Positions 18,919 through 28,331 of a stretch of DNA of 64,000 bases are shown here, one piece after another. The DNA comes from Nannocystis pusilla (lineage in GTDB: Bacteria > Myxococcota_A > Polyangia > Nannocystales > Nannocystaceae): the NCBI RefSeq assembly GCF_026626665.1, contig NZ_JAPNKE010000002.1, positions 7,107,168-7,171,167 of the forward strand, written 5' to 3'. The notes beneath the pieces are model-generated. The model ran no database searches. It was not told where the DNA came from and saw nothing but the letters and a program-made list of their open reading frames with translations. Within the stretch, counting starts at the first letter, position 1; each line of letters starts with the position of its first letter. Position numbers and translations under genes: made by a program.

Positions 18919-20053
18919 TCACAGCAGGCGGTCCAGCTCGCCGTCGAGCAGCACGGCCTGCTGCACCACGACCTCGTCGCCCGGCGTCAGGCCGTCGACG
19001 ATCTGCACCTTCTCGCCGAAGCGGGCCCCGAGCGCGACCGTGCGGCGCTCGAGCAGCCGCTCGCCGCGGACCACGAACACCACCAGCGCGTCGCGGCGCA
19101 GCAGCACCGCGCTGCGCGGCACCACCAGCGTCTCGTCGCCGCGCACCGTCGCCCGCACGCGCACCGCCATCTGCCCGCGCAGCCGCGGGTCGGGGGCCTT
19201 CGGCATGCACACCGCCACCGCGGTGCGGGTCGCCCGGTCGAGCGTCTGCACCACCTGCACCAGCCTGCCGGCGAACCGCTCCGCCCCGAGCGCCGGCACC
19301 GAGAACGTGCAATCGGCCCCCTCGCGCACCGCCGCCGCCTCGTGCTCGGGGAACGCCGCGGTGGCGATCAGCCGCACCGCGTCGCCGATCAAGAACGCCG
19401 GGTCGTCGTCCTCAGGGGTGACGCGCTCGCCCGGGTCGAGGGTGCGCAGCAGCACCTGCCCGTCGGCGCTCGCGCGCAGGATGAAGCGGTCCGCGCCCTG
19501 GTGGTCGGCCTGGACCGCCCGCAGGCTCTCGCGCACCCCGCGGAGCTCCGCCTCGCCGGCCGCCAGCCCCGCCTCCGCCTCGACCAGCTCGCGCGGCGAC
19601 GCGGCCCCCTGCGTGACCAACTTTAAAACGCGTCACCGCGTCGCGTTGCGCCGACAGCGTCGCGGTCAGCCGTCGCACCTCGCTGCGCAGCCGCGCCACC
19701 TCGCCGCTGCGCAGCGTCGCCAGCGGCTCGTTCGTCCGCACCTGCGCCCCCGCGGCCACGTGCACCGCCTCGACGTAGGCCGGGAACGGCACCCGCACCG
19801 CGTACGCCGCGTCGGGCGCGAACTCGAGGTGCCCGACCCCTTCGATCTCCGCGGTGACGTCGCTGCGCTCCGCCCGGGCAGTCGCCAGCCGCGGCCACAG
19901 ATCGGCGCGCACGCGCATGTGCCCCTCGTCCGCCAGCGTGTACGGCGGCTCCTGCGGCGCCGCCGGCTGCGTCGCAGGAGCGACACAACCGACCGCGAGC
20001 ACCGCGATGATTCCGGAGACCTGAAGGAGCCGCACGGCCCGCGACCATGACAC
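18919..20053 (-). CDS. Periplasmic adaptor of RND efflux (CusB-like membrane fusion lipoprotein), frameshifted
   Basis: First gene of the efflux operon. The GTG start at 20053 yields a lipoprotein signal ending VLAVGC. A lipoyl/barrel-like strand follows (VRVPFPAYVEAVHVAAGAQV), then a coiled-coil hairpin (EVARLRSEVRRLTATLSAQR and PRELVEAEAGLAAGEAEL), a second barrel part (ADGQVLLRTLDPGERVTPED) and a membrane-proximal domain (VPRSAVLLRRDALVVFVVRG). The frame changes at the TTTTAAA run near 19620; removing one A joins TRFK to LVTQGAASPREL. It links the RND pump to the outer-membrane factor. Confidence 0.88.
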
Positions 20054-20420
20054 CCCCCGCGCCCGTACACCGTTACGCCCGGGTTAAATGGTTGAAAGGC
20101 GGCGACCTCGTCCTCACCCCGACACCACTCTCGGCTCGCGTCCCTCGCATCACGCTCCGCGACCTCGGAGCCGACCGACGCCGAATTCTGGCCACAGGAC
20201 TCAGAGATCGGGTGACGACAACCACTGCGAACACCCGGCCACGTCGTTTCGCCTCCCCTTGTTCCGGGCCCCCGAGCCTCGCTCTCCGCGATGCTCGAGG
20301 CCGCGGCGCTCGGGGCCCCGCTCGACCACCTCGACACGCATCACATTGTCCCGAACCCGCACCAGAGCGCGGCGGACGAGCCCCTCGAAGGCCAGCCGGG
20401 CGTCGCTGTCCGCGAGGATG
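20054..20420. other. Gene-free region upstream of efflux operon
   Basis: About 367 bases between the 3' end of the CAP gene and the efflux adaptor start. The ORFs here are short and in conflicting frames. The operon promoter is expected here, but no clear operator palindrome is visible. Confidence 0.35.
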
Positions 20421-21049
20421 TCAGTTCCTGCCGAAGTCCTGCGTCCAGTAATATTTGAAGGGCGCGCTCTTGGCATAATAGTAGCCGACGCCGAGGTGGG
20501 TAAAAATGCCGTTCATGATGTTGTTGCAGTGGCCGGTGCTGGCCATCCAGGCGTCGACGACCTGGGCGGCCGTCGAGTAGCCGCCGGCGATGTTCTCGCC
20601 GGCGGCCGTCCACGCGTAGCCGGCGGCGGAGATCCGCTCGGTGAAGGTCGAGCCGTCCGAGCCGGTGTGGCTCATGACGTCGTTGACCCCCATGTCCTTC
20701 GAGTGATTGCGGGCAGCGCAGCGAGCTGCGCCTGACCGGCGACAGGCGGCACGGGCGGCATGCTGACGCCGCCGCACACCGCCCCCGCCGCGCGCCATTG
20801 ATTGACGAGAGCGAGCACCTGCTCCTCCGCCGCGGCCCAGGCCGGCTTCCAGTTGTTGTCGCTGCACGCGAACGAGGGATCGGCCGCGTCGGTGAGCGCG
20901 TCGATGCCGAGCTCCGCGAGCTCGCTGGAATCGAGGCCGATGCCGATGACGCCCTCGCCGACCTGCATCGGTGTTTCGTCGTCGACGTCGCAAGCGACGA
21001 CTGCAATGAAAACGAGGAGGGCGAGAATGCGCGGAGTGTCGTACATCAT
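20421..21049 (-). CDS. CAP/SCP-domain lipoprotein, frameshifted
   Basis: Secreted protein of the CAP (cysteine-rich secretory/PR-1) superfamily. The start near 21049 gives a signal peptide ending IAVVACDVD (lipobox VVAC). The CAP domain has the first His in NHSKDMGVNDVMSHTG, Glu in AAGENIAGGYST and second His in STGHCNNIMNG, ending GVGYYYAKSAPFKYYWTQDF. The frame shifts near 20725, between AGQAQL and CAARNHSKDM. It is more AT-rich than its neighbours. Bacterial CAP proteins are extracellular with poorly known roles. Confidence 0.82.
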
Positions 21050-21169
21050 TTGCATCATCACGCAGCACACGCTCGACGTCGATGGTGTGCGTCGGCCGCC
21101 GCGCCCACGATCGCGCCCCGGCGATCGCGCCGGCGCTCAAACGGCGCCACACCCCGAGCTGGCTGCCAA

Positions 21170-21189
21170 ATGTGTCTTTTAAGACATAT
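21170..21189. repeat. RGACAT-type hairpin upstream of CAP gene
   Basis: ATGTGTCT / AGACATAT with loop TTTA: an 8-bp stem with one wobble, about 120 bases upstream of the CAP gene start. It shares the TGTCY-N4-RGACA core of the window-wide family. The adjoining 310 bases (21190-21499) contain no gene I can support. Confidence 0.6.
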
Positions 21190-21499
21190 CATGATAAGTT
21201 CGTCACCCCGCCTCCAATTGCGCATCGCAGATGCAGGTGCCGGGCGCCGGCAATCTTACATCGGAGCCCGGACGAGGCGATGTGCATGTGCGCGTCGGTA
21301 CCGTGATTCAGCACCCGGAACGGCGACGCCGGCGCGCATCCCTTCAGCCCTCGCGTACAGGAGCCGACGCTCCCCGCGCTCCGAGGTCGGCGATCCGGCG
21401 CGCATCGACACCAACGCGCCAACCGCCACCACTGCACGCCCGCTCTCGCGGGACCGTCACGCCGACCTCGCTCATCCCGCGAGCTCGACTCGCGCACCC

Positions 21500-22675
21500 C
21501 TATCCGCCGCGCCCCGCCTGCACGAGCGCCCACAGCCCCGCCTCTGCCGGTCGCTCGTCGTTGAACATCACCGCCACGAACGCAGGCTCCGCCGGCAGGT
21601 ACGCCACGATCGCCCGCGCCCCGAGGGCTCCCCCGCTGTGCCCGACCATCCGCCCCGGCCCGCCCGGCACTTTTTCATAAAACATCATCCCTCGCCCGTA
21701 GCGCAGCGAAGGATCGTCGAACATCGGCGCCATGTCTTCCAGCATCCGCGTCACCGTCGGCGCCGTCACCAGCCGCCCCGACAGCACCGCGTGCAGCACT
21801 CGCACCAGATCGCCCGCCCCCGCGGCGATCGAGCCCGCCCCGTGCGGCGCCTCGTAGTGCGTATCCGCCGGCAGCGGCGCCCGGTCCTTGTGCCCGCGCA
21901 CCAGGCCCGCGACCGCCACCCCGGCCTGCTGCCCCACAAGCCCGCGCAGCTCGAGCGGCCCGGCGATCTCCGCCGCGATCACCTCCGCCAGCGCCATATC
22001 GTGACAGCGCTCGACGATGAGCCCCAGCATCACGTACCCCGTATTCGAGTAGGCCCACGTCGCCCCGGGGCAGAACAGATTCGCGTGCTCCGCCGCCGTC
22101 GCCACCAGCGACTCCGGCGTATGCGCCTCCGCCAGCTCGTGATCGAAGGTCGACCCACTATTAAAACTGTAGACCCCGCCGGTGTGCGTCAGCAGGTGAT
22201 CGATCGTGATCTGGGAGCTCCCCGGAGAGCGCGGGAACCACCGCGCGATCGGCTCGTCCAGTCGCAGCCGCCCGCGCTCGACCAATCGCAGCACCAGCGT
22301 CGCGGTCACCAGCTTGCCGATGCTGCACGCCTGGAACTTCGCGTCCGCCGTCACCGGCGTCGCCGGCTCCGTGCACGCCAGCCCGCGCGTCGCCGACCAC
22401 AGGCCCGCCCCCGGCATCGCGTAGGCCGCCGACATCGCCGGCGCCTGCGACTTCGCCAGCACCTCGTCGAGCGCCGCCTCCAGCCGCTCCGTCAGCGCCG
22501 GCGCCAGCGCCCCGTCGATCGCCCCGCGCTGCCGCCCGTCGAGGACGTCGGCCGCCACGTCGAGCCGCGGCGCCCCGACGTAGTCCACCGAACGCCGACA
22601 CGCCGGATCGCGCGGATCGGGTCGACACCCCGCCAGCGCGACCAGCCCCAACCACTGCCGCCGCGACCACATCAC
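21500..22675 (-). CDS. Beta-lactamase-family serine hydrolase, lipoprotein
   Basis: A 391-residue member of the class C beta-lactamase/DD-peptidase fold. The SxxK nucleophile motif is CSIGKLVTA, the YxN motif is WAYSNTGYVML and the third motif is GHSGGALGA. A signal peptide with lipobox (LVALAGC) anchors it. Such proteins may be esterases, peptidases or penicillin-binding-like; the motifs do not separate these. The first two codons are both Met; either start is possible. It is single-copy here, with no resistance regulator beside it. Confidence 0.88.
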   Translation of the reverse strand: MMWSRRQWLGLVALAGCRPDPRDPACRRSVDYVGAPRLDVAADVLDGRQRGAIDGALAPALTERLEAALDEVLAKSQAPAMSAAYAMPGAGLWSATRGLACTEPATPVTADAKFQACSIGKLVTATLVLRLVERGRLRLDEPIARWFPRSPGSSQITIDHLLTHTGGVYSFNSGSTFDHELAEAHTPESLVATAAEHANLFCPGATWAYSNTGYVMLGLIVERCHDMALAEVIAAEIAGPLELRGLVGQQAGVAVAGLVRGHKDRAPLPADTHYEAPHGAGSIAAGAGDLVRVLHAVLSGRLVTAPTVTRMLEDMAPMFDDPSLRYGRGMMFYEKVPGGPGRMVGHSGGALGARAIVAYLPAEPAFVAVMFNDERPAEAGLWALVQAGRGG

Positions 22676-23167
22676 GCCCTCGACCTCTCGCCCGTCATGC
22701 TCGATTTATTAAAAGGTCCAGCCACCTCCGAGCATTGTCAATTGGGCCGCGCACGACCTCGCCCATTCACAGCAATGCGTTTTCGCATCGCCGTTCACGG
22801 CTTCGCTTGCAAGCGCACCCGCACGCTCCCCGCGACCGCGCCCCAGCAACCACGTGGCGCCCTCCCGCCTTCGACTCCGACGAACTCCCCACCCCACGAG
22901 CTCCCGCTGCCTGCGCGCCGGCAGCCCCGTGATGCCCTCCGCGCCTCGACGCGCCAGGGCAGAATCACCACACTGCTCCGCGGACCGTATCGCCCCGGCC
23001 ATCCGGCTTTTCCTGTCTCTCGGGTCATGTCACCATCGACCCCCGGAGCCCGCCGCCAGGCCACCACCTGCGGGCGCTGCAGCCAGCGCGCCCGCCGCGG
23101 ATCGGCGTCACAGCGGCCGTGTCCGCTGGACTCTCCGCGGACTCCGCGGCATGGTGCCCGGGTTCAC
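22676..23167. other. Intergenic region, no supported gene
   Basis: About 490 bases between divergent genes. The small ORFs are compositionally unlike real genes. A stretch near 22703-22715 (TTATTAAAAGG) is AT-rich and may belong to the hydrolase promoter. Nothing else is evident. Confidence 0.35.
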
Positions 23168-24067
23168 ATGAAAACCGCTCACACTTACAGCATTCGCCGC
23201 CCCGGTGCCGTCCTCGGCCTCACCCTCTCGCTCGTGATGTCCGCCTGCGGCAGCGACGGCGGTGCCAGCACCGGCTCGACCTCGGACACCAGCGCTGCCA
23301 CCACGGATGGCACCGCCACCACCGCGCCCGCCACCGACTCCACCACCGCGCCCACCACCGCGCCCACCACCGACGCCACCACCACCGACACGCCCACTAC
23401 GGGCACCTCGACCGACGCCACCACCGCCACGCCCTCCACCGACGCCTCGACCGACGCCACGACGACGACCACCACCGGCGGACCTGTCGAGCCCTCGATG
23501 AGCTTCTTCGTCTCGAGCACCGGGAGCCCGACGGGCAACCTCGGCGGTCTCGAGGGCGCCGACAAGCGCTGCCAGGATCTGGCCGACGCCGTCGGCGCGG
23601 GCGCCAAGACCTGGCACGCCTATCTCAGCGTCGAGAAGGGCCCGGACGACCAGCCGATCCACGCCAAGGATCGCATCGGTCAGGGCCCCTGGTACAACGC
23701 CGACCTCGTCTTGATCGCCGGCGACCTCACCGAGCTGCACGCCAAGGACGGCGACCCCGCGCTGTTCCTCGACGAGAACGGCGAGATGGTCCCGGGCCAG
23801 TGGGTCGGCTCGCCCATGCCCAACGAGCACGACATCCTCACCGGCACGAACAAGGACGGCACCGTCACTGCGGGCAAGACGTGCGCCGACTGGACCTCGG
23901 AAGATCCCGCCGTGTTCGCCCAGGTCGGCCACTCCGACGGCCTCGGCCCCATGGGCAACGACGCCGAACAATACCGCTCGTGGAACTCGGTCCACGAGAA
24001 CGGCGGATGCCACGACACCGCCCCCAAGGGCGGAGCCGGCCGCGTCTACTGCTTCGCCATCGATTGA
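23168..24067 (+). CDS. Thr-rich-linker lipoprotein with DUF1554-like domain
   Basis: 299 residues. The signal peptide ends in SLVMSAC. About 85 residues of Thr/Asp/Ala linker follow, then a C-terminal domain beginning SFFVSSTGSPTGNLGGLEGA and containing CQDLADAVGAGAKTWHAYLS, IGQGPWYNADLVLIAG and, at the end, GAGRVYCFA. This matches the DUF1554/lectin-like pattern (FxxS.G.TGNLGG..GAD..CQ.L...LYCF), also present at the end of the 34333 gene. Probably surface-exposed; function unknown. Long upstream reading frames are ignored because the ATG at 23168 opens the signal peptide. Confidence 0.82.
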   Translation: MKTAHTYSIRRPGAVLGLTLSLVMSACGSDGGASTGSTSDTSAATTDGTATTAPATDSTTAPTTAPTTDATTTDTPTTGTSTDATTATPSTDASTDATTTTTTGGPVEPSMSFFVSSTGSPTGNLGGLEGADKRCQDLADAVGAGAKTWHAYLSVEKGPDDQPIHAKDRIGQGPWYNADLVLIAGDLTELHAKDGDPALFLDENGEMVPGQWVGSPMPNEHDILTGTNKDGTVTAGKTCADWTSEDPAVFAQVGHSDGLGPMGNDAEQYRSWNSVHENGGCHDTAPKGGAGRVYCFAID

Positions 24068-24280
24068 CAGCCCGCGACCGCCCCACGCGGCTCGACTCGC
24101 CTCCGCCCATCCGCGGAGGCGAGTCGCCATACGACCTGACTGACGAATACGCCAACCCCGGGCCTGCCGCGCTCACCGCTCCGCGCACGGCTCCGATCCA
24201 GACGCCCTTCGCACGTGCGCCTCGGGACCGGGCCGCACATGTCGCTCGACGCTGACGCGAGTCTGGTCCACGATCGCCTC

Positions 24281-25110
24281 ATGCGCGTCGCCGTCATCGG
24301 GCACATCGAGTGGATCGAGTTCGTGCGGGTCGCCCGGGTGCCGGCCGCGGGAGACATCGTCCACGCCCTCGACGCCTGGGAGGGCCCGGGAGGCGGCGGC
24401 GCGGTGGCGGCGGTGCAGCTCGCCCGCCTCGCCGGCGCATGCACTTTTTCACCGCGCTGGGCGACGACTCTCTCGGCACGCGCGCCCGCGCCGAGCTGTC
24501 CGCGCTGGGCCTGCAAATCGAAGCCGTCGTCCGCCCGATCCGCCAGCGCCGCGGCTTCACGTACGTCGACGACGCCGGCGAGCGCACGATCACCGTGATC
24601 GGCGGACGGCTCGCGCCCGAGGCCGCCGATCCGCTGGCGTGGGACCTGCTGGCCGCCGTCGACGCGGTCTACGTGACCGCCGGCGACCCCGACGCCCTGC
24701 GCCTCGCCCGGCGCGCGCGCAAGGTCGTGACGACCGCGCGGATCTTGCCGACCCTGCGCGCCGCCGGGATCGTGGTCGACGCGCTCGTCTGCAGCTCGCG
24801 CGACCCCGCCGAGCGCTACGCCGCCGGCGACCTCGACCCGGCGCCGCGGCTCGTCGTACGCACTGCCGGCAGCGCCGGAGGCAGCTACGAGGTCGACGGC
24901 GATTGTCGACAGTATGCGGCCGCCCCGCTGCCGGGGCCGGTGGTCGACGCCTACGGCTGCGGCGACTCCTTCGCCGCCGGTCTGACCTACGCCCTCGCCA
25001 CCGGCGCGAGCGCGGACGAAGCCGTGCGCCTCGCCGCCCGTTGCGGCGCCGCAGCCCTGACCGGCCGCGGCCCCCACGACGGCCAGCTGCGCCGCGAAGA
25101 CCTGCAGTGA
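24281..25110 (+). CDS. PfkB-family carbohydrate kinase, frameshifted
   Basis: Ribokinase/fructokinase-type sugar kinase. The start MRVAVIGHIEWIEFVRV is in one frame to LARLAGACTF near 24441. The other frame continues FTALGDDSLGTRARAEL to the end. Adding one T to the TTTTT run restores CTFFTALGDDSLG, the usual PfkB motif. The C-terminal ATP/catalytic motif is DAYGCGDSFAAGLTYAL, with catalytic Asp in GCGD. Length is about 277 residues, normal for the family. Substrate unknown. Convergent with the LysR gene. Confidence 0.88.
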
Positions 25111-25151
25111 TCCTCGCCCCTCCCCGGCCCACGTGCCGCCGTCGACGCACG

Positions 25152-26092
25152 CTACGGCGCGGCGCGACGGGCCACCCCGCGCTTCGCCGGAGCCGCGAGT
25201 CGGGCCGCATCACGCTCCGCGGTGTAGCGCGCGACGTCCGTCAAGAATGCGCGCAGAACCGGGCTCTTGGCCCGCTCGGGCAGGAACAGCGCGATGATCG
25301 CGACCGTCGCGCCGATGTCGTCGGGCAGCACCCGCACCAGGGTCTTCGCCGCGAGGTCCTCGAACACCAGGTGCATCGGCAGCAGCGCGACGCCGAGCCC
25401 CTCCAGCGCCGTGATCCGCAACAGCGGCAGATCGTTGGTGACGAGCCACGGGCGCACGGGCAGCGACGTGCCGCGCAGCTGCGGCCACGTCATGAGCCCC
25501 TCCACCCCGCGCGGTCCGGAGAGCACCACGTGCTCCGCCAGATCTTGCGGCTTCGCGGGGGGCGAACGATCGGCCAAATAGGCCGGGCTGGCGACCGCGA
25601 TGAATTGCGCCTCCCCGAGCTTGCGCCGCATCCACGGCAGCTCGGGCGGCGCCTCGGTGGTGACGATCGCGTCGAAGCGCCCCTCGACGAGATGCGGGCG
25701 CCGCTCGGTCACCACGATCTCGATCTCGACGGCCGGGTATTGCCGCTGCAAGCGTCCGAGCAAGTGCCCGATGAACGCGCCGCCGAGGCCGGCCGGCATG
25801 GCGAAGCGCAAATGTCCGCGTATTTGCCCCGCCTCGGCGCGGACCGAGTCCGAGATCGTGTGAAGGCTGGCGAGCAAACCCCTGCCTCCGCCGCGAGCCG
25901 GCGTCCCGCCCTGGTGAGCGTGAAAGTGCGCGTGTTCCTCTCGGCAAGGACGACATCCAGGTCTTGTTCGAGTCGAGCCAGGCGGCGGCTCACCGTGCTC
26001 CGGGGCACGCCGAGCTCGATCGCCGCGGCGGTCAGAGAGCCGGTGCGAGCGAGGACCAGGAGGGTCGGCAGGTTGGCGAGCAGGGCGTCCAT
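25152..26092 (-). CDS. LysR-family transcriptional regulator, frameshifted
   Basis: The start at 26092 (MDALLANLPTLLVLARTGSL) opens the winged helix-turn-helix (LTAAAIELGVPRSTVSRRLA). The frame changes near 25880, after which GLLASLHTISDSVRAEAGQI continues into the effector-binding domain (IRGHLRFAMPAGLGGAFIGH, DAIVTTEAPPELPWM). The C-terminus is Arg/Ala-rich. It is divergent from the cytochrome/DUF1501 operon starting near 26194, which it may regulate (inference). The spacing of about 100 bases fits a shared operator. Confidence 0.87.
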
Positions 26093-26193
26093 GAACAACA
26101 TTGTACTGGAGCATCGACGCACCACAGAAGCGCTTCGATGACGCATGGGTCGCTACTCGCCTCGTGGCATACTCTGAGCTCGGACGACCTTCC

Positions 26194-27669
26194 ATGCCGG
26201 CGGCACGACCTCCCCACCTGAAACCGACCGTCTTCATCGTTCGCGCGCTGGCGAGGCACCTCGGGTGTCTCCTGGCGTTCGCCGGCGTCAGCGTGGCCGC
26301 CACCGAGGCCTGGGCCAGACCCACGGGCCCGCGCGCCTTCTGCGAGACCTACGCCGACGCGCCCGAGTGCATGGGTCGCAGCATCACGTGCAACAAGTGC
26401 CACCTGTCGACCCAGCCGGTCGCCTGGAACGCCTACGGCGGGGCGCTGTTCGCCGCGCTGAAGGGCGCCGAGTTCGACGCCAACATCGCCTCGGCGCTCC
26501 GCTCGATCGAGGGCGACGACAGCGACGGCGACGGCCTGAGCAACCGCGAGGAGATCGAGCTCGGCACCGATCCCGGCGATCCGCTGTCGCAATGGATGCC
26601 GCGGCCCACGCCCGAGGGGGCCGAGAACCCGAGCTTCGCGATCGGCGAGTACGACCCGGCCTTCGCCTTCAAGCGCGTGCGCCTGCTGTTCTGCGGCGCC
26701 TCTCCGTCGTACGACGAAACCAAGAAGTTCGCCGGGCTCGACGGCGGGGCCCAGCTCGCGGCGATCCACGACGCGCTCGCGGAGTGCCTCGAGTCCGACT
26801 TCTGGATCGACGAAGCGCTCAAGTCGCTCGCGCACCCGAAGATCCGCCCGGTCAAGGCCCTCGGCGCCGAGACCGACGTGCTCATCAACGGCTACAAGAT
26901 CACCCTCGCCGACTACCAGTGGGACTACCGCCTCTGGCAGTACCTCCTCTCCGGCGACCGCGACGCCCGCGAGCTGCTCACCGCGCAATACCACATCAAC
27001 CGCGACGACGCCGGCAACTGGAAGAAGACGGACGGCATCATCTCCAACCCGCCGATGGGGTTCGGCGGCGGCCAGCTGCTCGCGCCGGAGCACCGCGCCG
27101 GCATGCTGACGACCCAGTGGAACCTGCTGCTCAACATCATGTTCGCGGCGGTGCCCCGCGTCGCGGCCGGGCACGCCTACCGCGAATACCTCGGGCTCGA
27201 CCTGTCGCTGAGCCAGGGCGTCAAGCCGGTCGAGGGCGAGCCGCTCGACATCGACGCCAAGGGCGTCGACGCGGCCGCGTGCGCCCAGTGTCACTCGACG
27301 CTCGACCCCCTCTCGTACGCGTTCGCCTACTACGAGGGCATCGACCTCAAGCACCTGAACCGCACCGGGACGTACCGCCTCGAGCGCCCGGCCGAGCGCA
27401 TCCCGGGGTGGGACGAGGCGCAGCCGGAGTTCGTCGTCCTCGACAAGAAGGTCGACAACCTCGTCGAGCTCGCCCGCGAGATGTCGCTGTCGCGCGAGTT
27501 CCAGCGCAACCTCGCCAACGTGTTCTTCGTCTACGCCATCGGCCACGAGCCCCGGCCGGACGAGCTCGAAGAATTCGACGCGGTCTGGACCGCGCTGCCC
27601 GCCGACGGCTACTCGGCCAACCGCCTGCTGCACCGCCTCGTCGACACCGACGCCTTCGGGATCCCGTGA
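26194..27669 (+). CDS. Secreted c-type cytochrome-like protein with DUF1588-type heme motif
   Basis: 491 residues. The start at 26194 leads into a signal-like segment (HLGCLLAFAGVSVAATEAWA). Two CxxCH heme sites are present, CNKCH at 66-70 and CAQCH at 363-367. The latter is followed by STLDPLSYAFAYYEGID, a DUF1588-type motif of planctomycete-like cytochrome proteins. A calcium-like repeat (DDSDGDGLSNREEIELGTDP) lies near 110. A downstream lipoprotein and DUF1501 gene follow closely on the same strand, so this is the first gene of a three-gene operon. It probably transfers electrons outside the cytoplasm; its partner is unknown. The start is not certain. Confidence 0.8.
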   Translation: MPAARPPHLKPTVFIVRALARHLGCLLAFAGVSVAATEAWARPTGPRAFCETYADAPECMGRSITCNKCHLSTQPVAWNAYGGALFAALKGAEFDANIASALRSIEGDDSDGDGLSNREEIELGTDPGDPLSQWMPRPTPEGAENPSFAIGEYDPAFAFKRVRLLFCGASPSYDETKKFAGLDGGAQLAAIHDALAECLESDFWIDEALKSLAHPKIRPVKALGAETDVLINGYKITLADYQWDYRLWQYLLSGDRDARELLTAQYHINRDDAGNWKKTDGIISNPPMGFGGGQLLAPEHRAGMLTTQWNLLLNIMFAAVPRVAAGHAYREYLGLDLSLSQGVKPVEGEPLDIDAKGVDAAACAQCHSTLDPLSYAFAYYEGIDLKHLNRTGTYRLERPAERIPGWDEAQPEFVVLDKKVDNLVELAREMSLSREFQRNLANVFFVYAIGHEPRPDELEEFDAVWTALPADGYSANRLLHRLVDTDAFGIP

Positions 27670-27682
27670 AAGGAGCACGACG

Positions 27683-28312
27683 ATGATCACGCGCACTCTC
27701 CTTCATTCCCTCCTGCCGGCGCTGGTGCTCGCGAGCGGCTGTCGCGACGGCGGCAGCGGCGACGGCACCGGGGACACCGGCGCCGAAGAGGTCCAACGCG
27801 CCCAGCGCGGCGAGCTGCAGTGGAAGCGCAACGCGGCGCTCCAGCGCGACCTCATGCGCGCGCTCGAGCTGCCCGAGGACGGCGTGTGCAACGAGCTCGG
27901 TCGCGGCTCCTGCACCCGCGAGGTCCACCACATCGCCCTCGGCGCCGCCGACCCCCTGCGCATCGGCCTCTACGAGCCCTTGCCCGACACTCTGGTGTCG
28001 ACGCCGATCGTGCTCGACCGCGTGGTCATGAGCGCCTGCGTCAACCGGGCGAACCTCGATCGCGGCGGCGCGCCGGTCGTCTTCACCGAGCTCGACTTCG
28101 GCGAGAAGGCCCCGGCCGAGGGCGACGAGGCCTTCACGGCCACGGTCACCGCGCTGTATCGCCGCCTGCTGTCGCGCGACCCGGAGCCCGACGAGCTGAC
28201 GCTGCTCGGCGGCCTCGCCGTCGACGACGCCGGCGAGCCGGTCTCCGCCCACGACTTCGCCGTGCTGACCTGCTTCGCCATCGGCACCTCGAGCGAGTTC
28301 TTGTTCTTCTGA
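27683..28312 (+). CDS. Lipoprotein of DUF1501-associated operon
   Basis: 209 residues with a signal peptide ending VLASGC (lipobox). The ATG at 27683 has AGGAG seven bases upstream. The body has several Cys (DGVCNELGRGSCTREVHHI, MSACVNRANLDR) and a helical C-terminal part (VTALYRRLLSRDPEPDELTL) like the helical modules of neighbouring cytochrome proteins. The stop lies 19 bases before the DUF1501 gene. Family not recognised. Its position suggests a partner of the cytochrome and the DUF1501 protein. Confidence 0.78.
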   Translation: MITRTLLHSLLPALVLASGCRDGGSGDGTGDTGAEEVQRAQRGELQWKRNAALQRDLMRALELPEDGVCNELGRGSCTREVHHIALGAADPLRIGLYEPLPDTLVSTPIVLDRVVMSACVNRANLDRGGAPVVFTELDFGEKAPAEGDEAFTATVTALYRRLLSRDPEPDELTLLGGLAVDDAGEPVSAHDFAVLTCFAIGTSSEFLFF

Positions 28313-28331
28313 GCGACGGGAGCGAAAAGCC

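Noticed and set aside
10179..19630. TTTTAAAA sites as programmed ribosomal frameshift signals
   Set aside because: The two sites (near 10181 and 19620) need opposite corrections, one extra base and one fewer, and other shifts lack the motif. Sequencing indels are simpler.
20421..25110. A biosynthetic gene cluster around the CAP, hydrolase and PfkB genes
   Set aside because: No shared pathway, separate strands and promoters.
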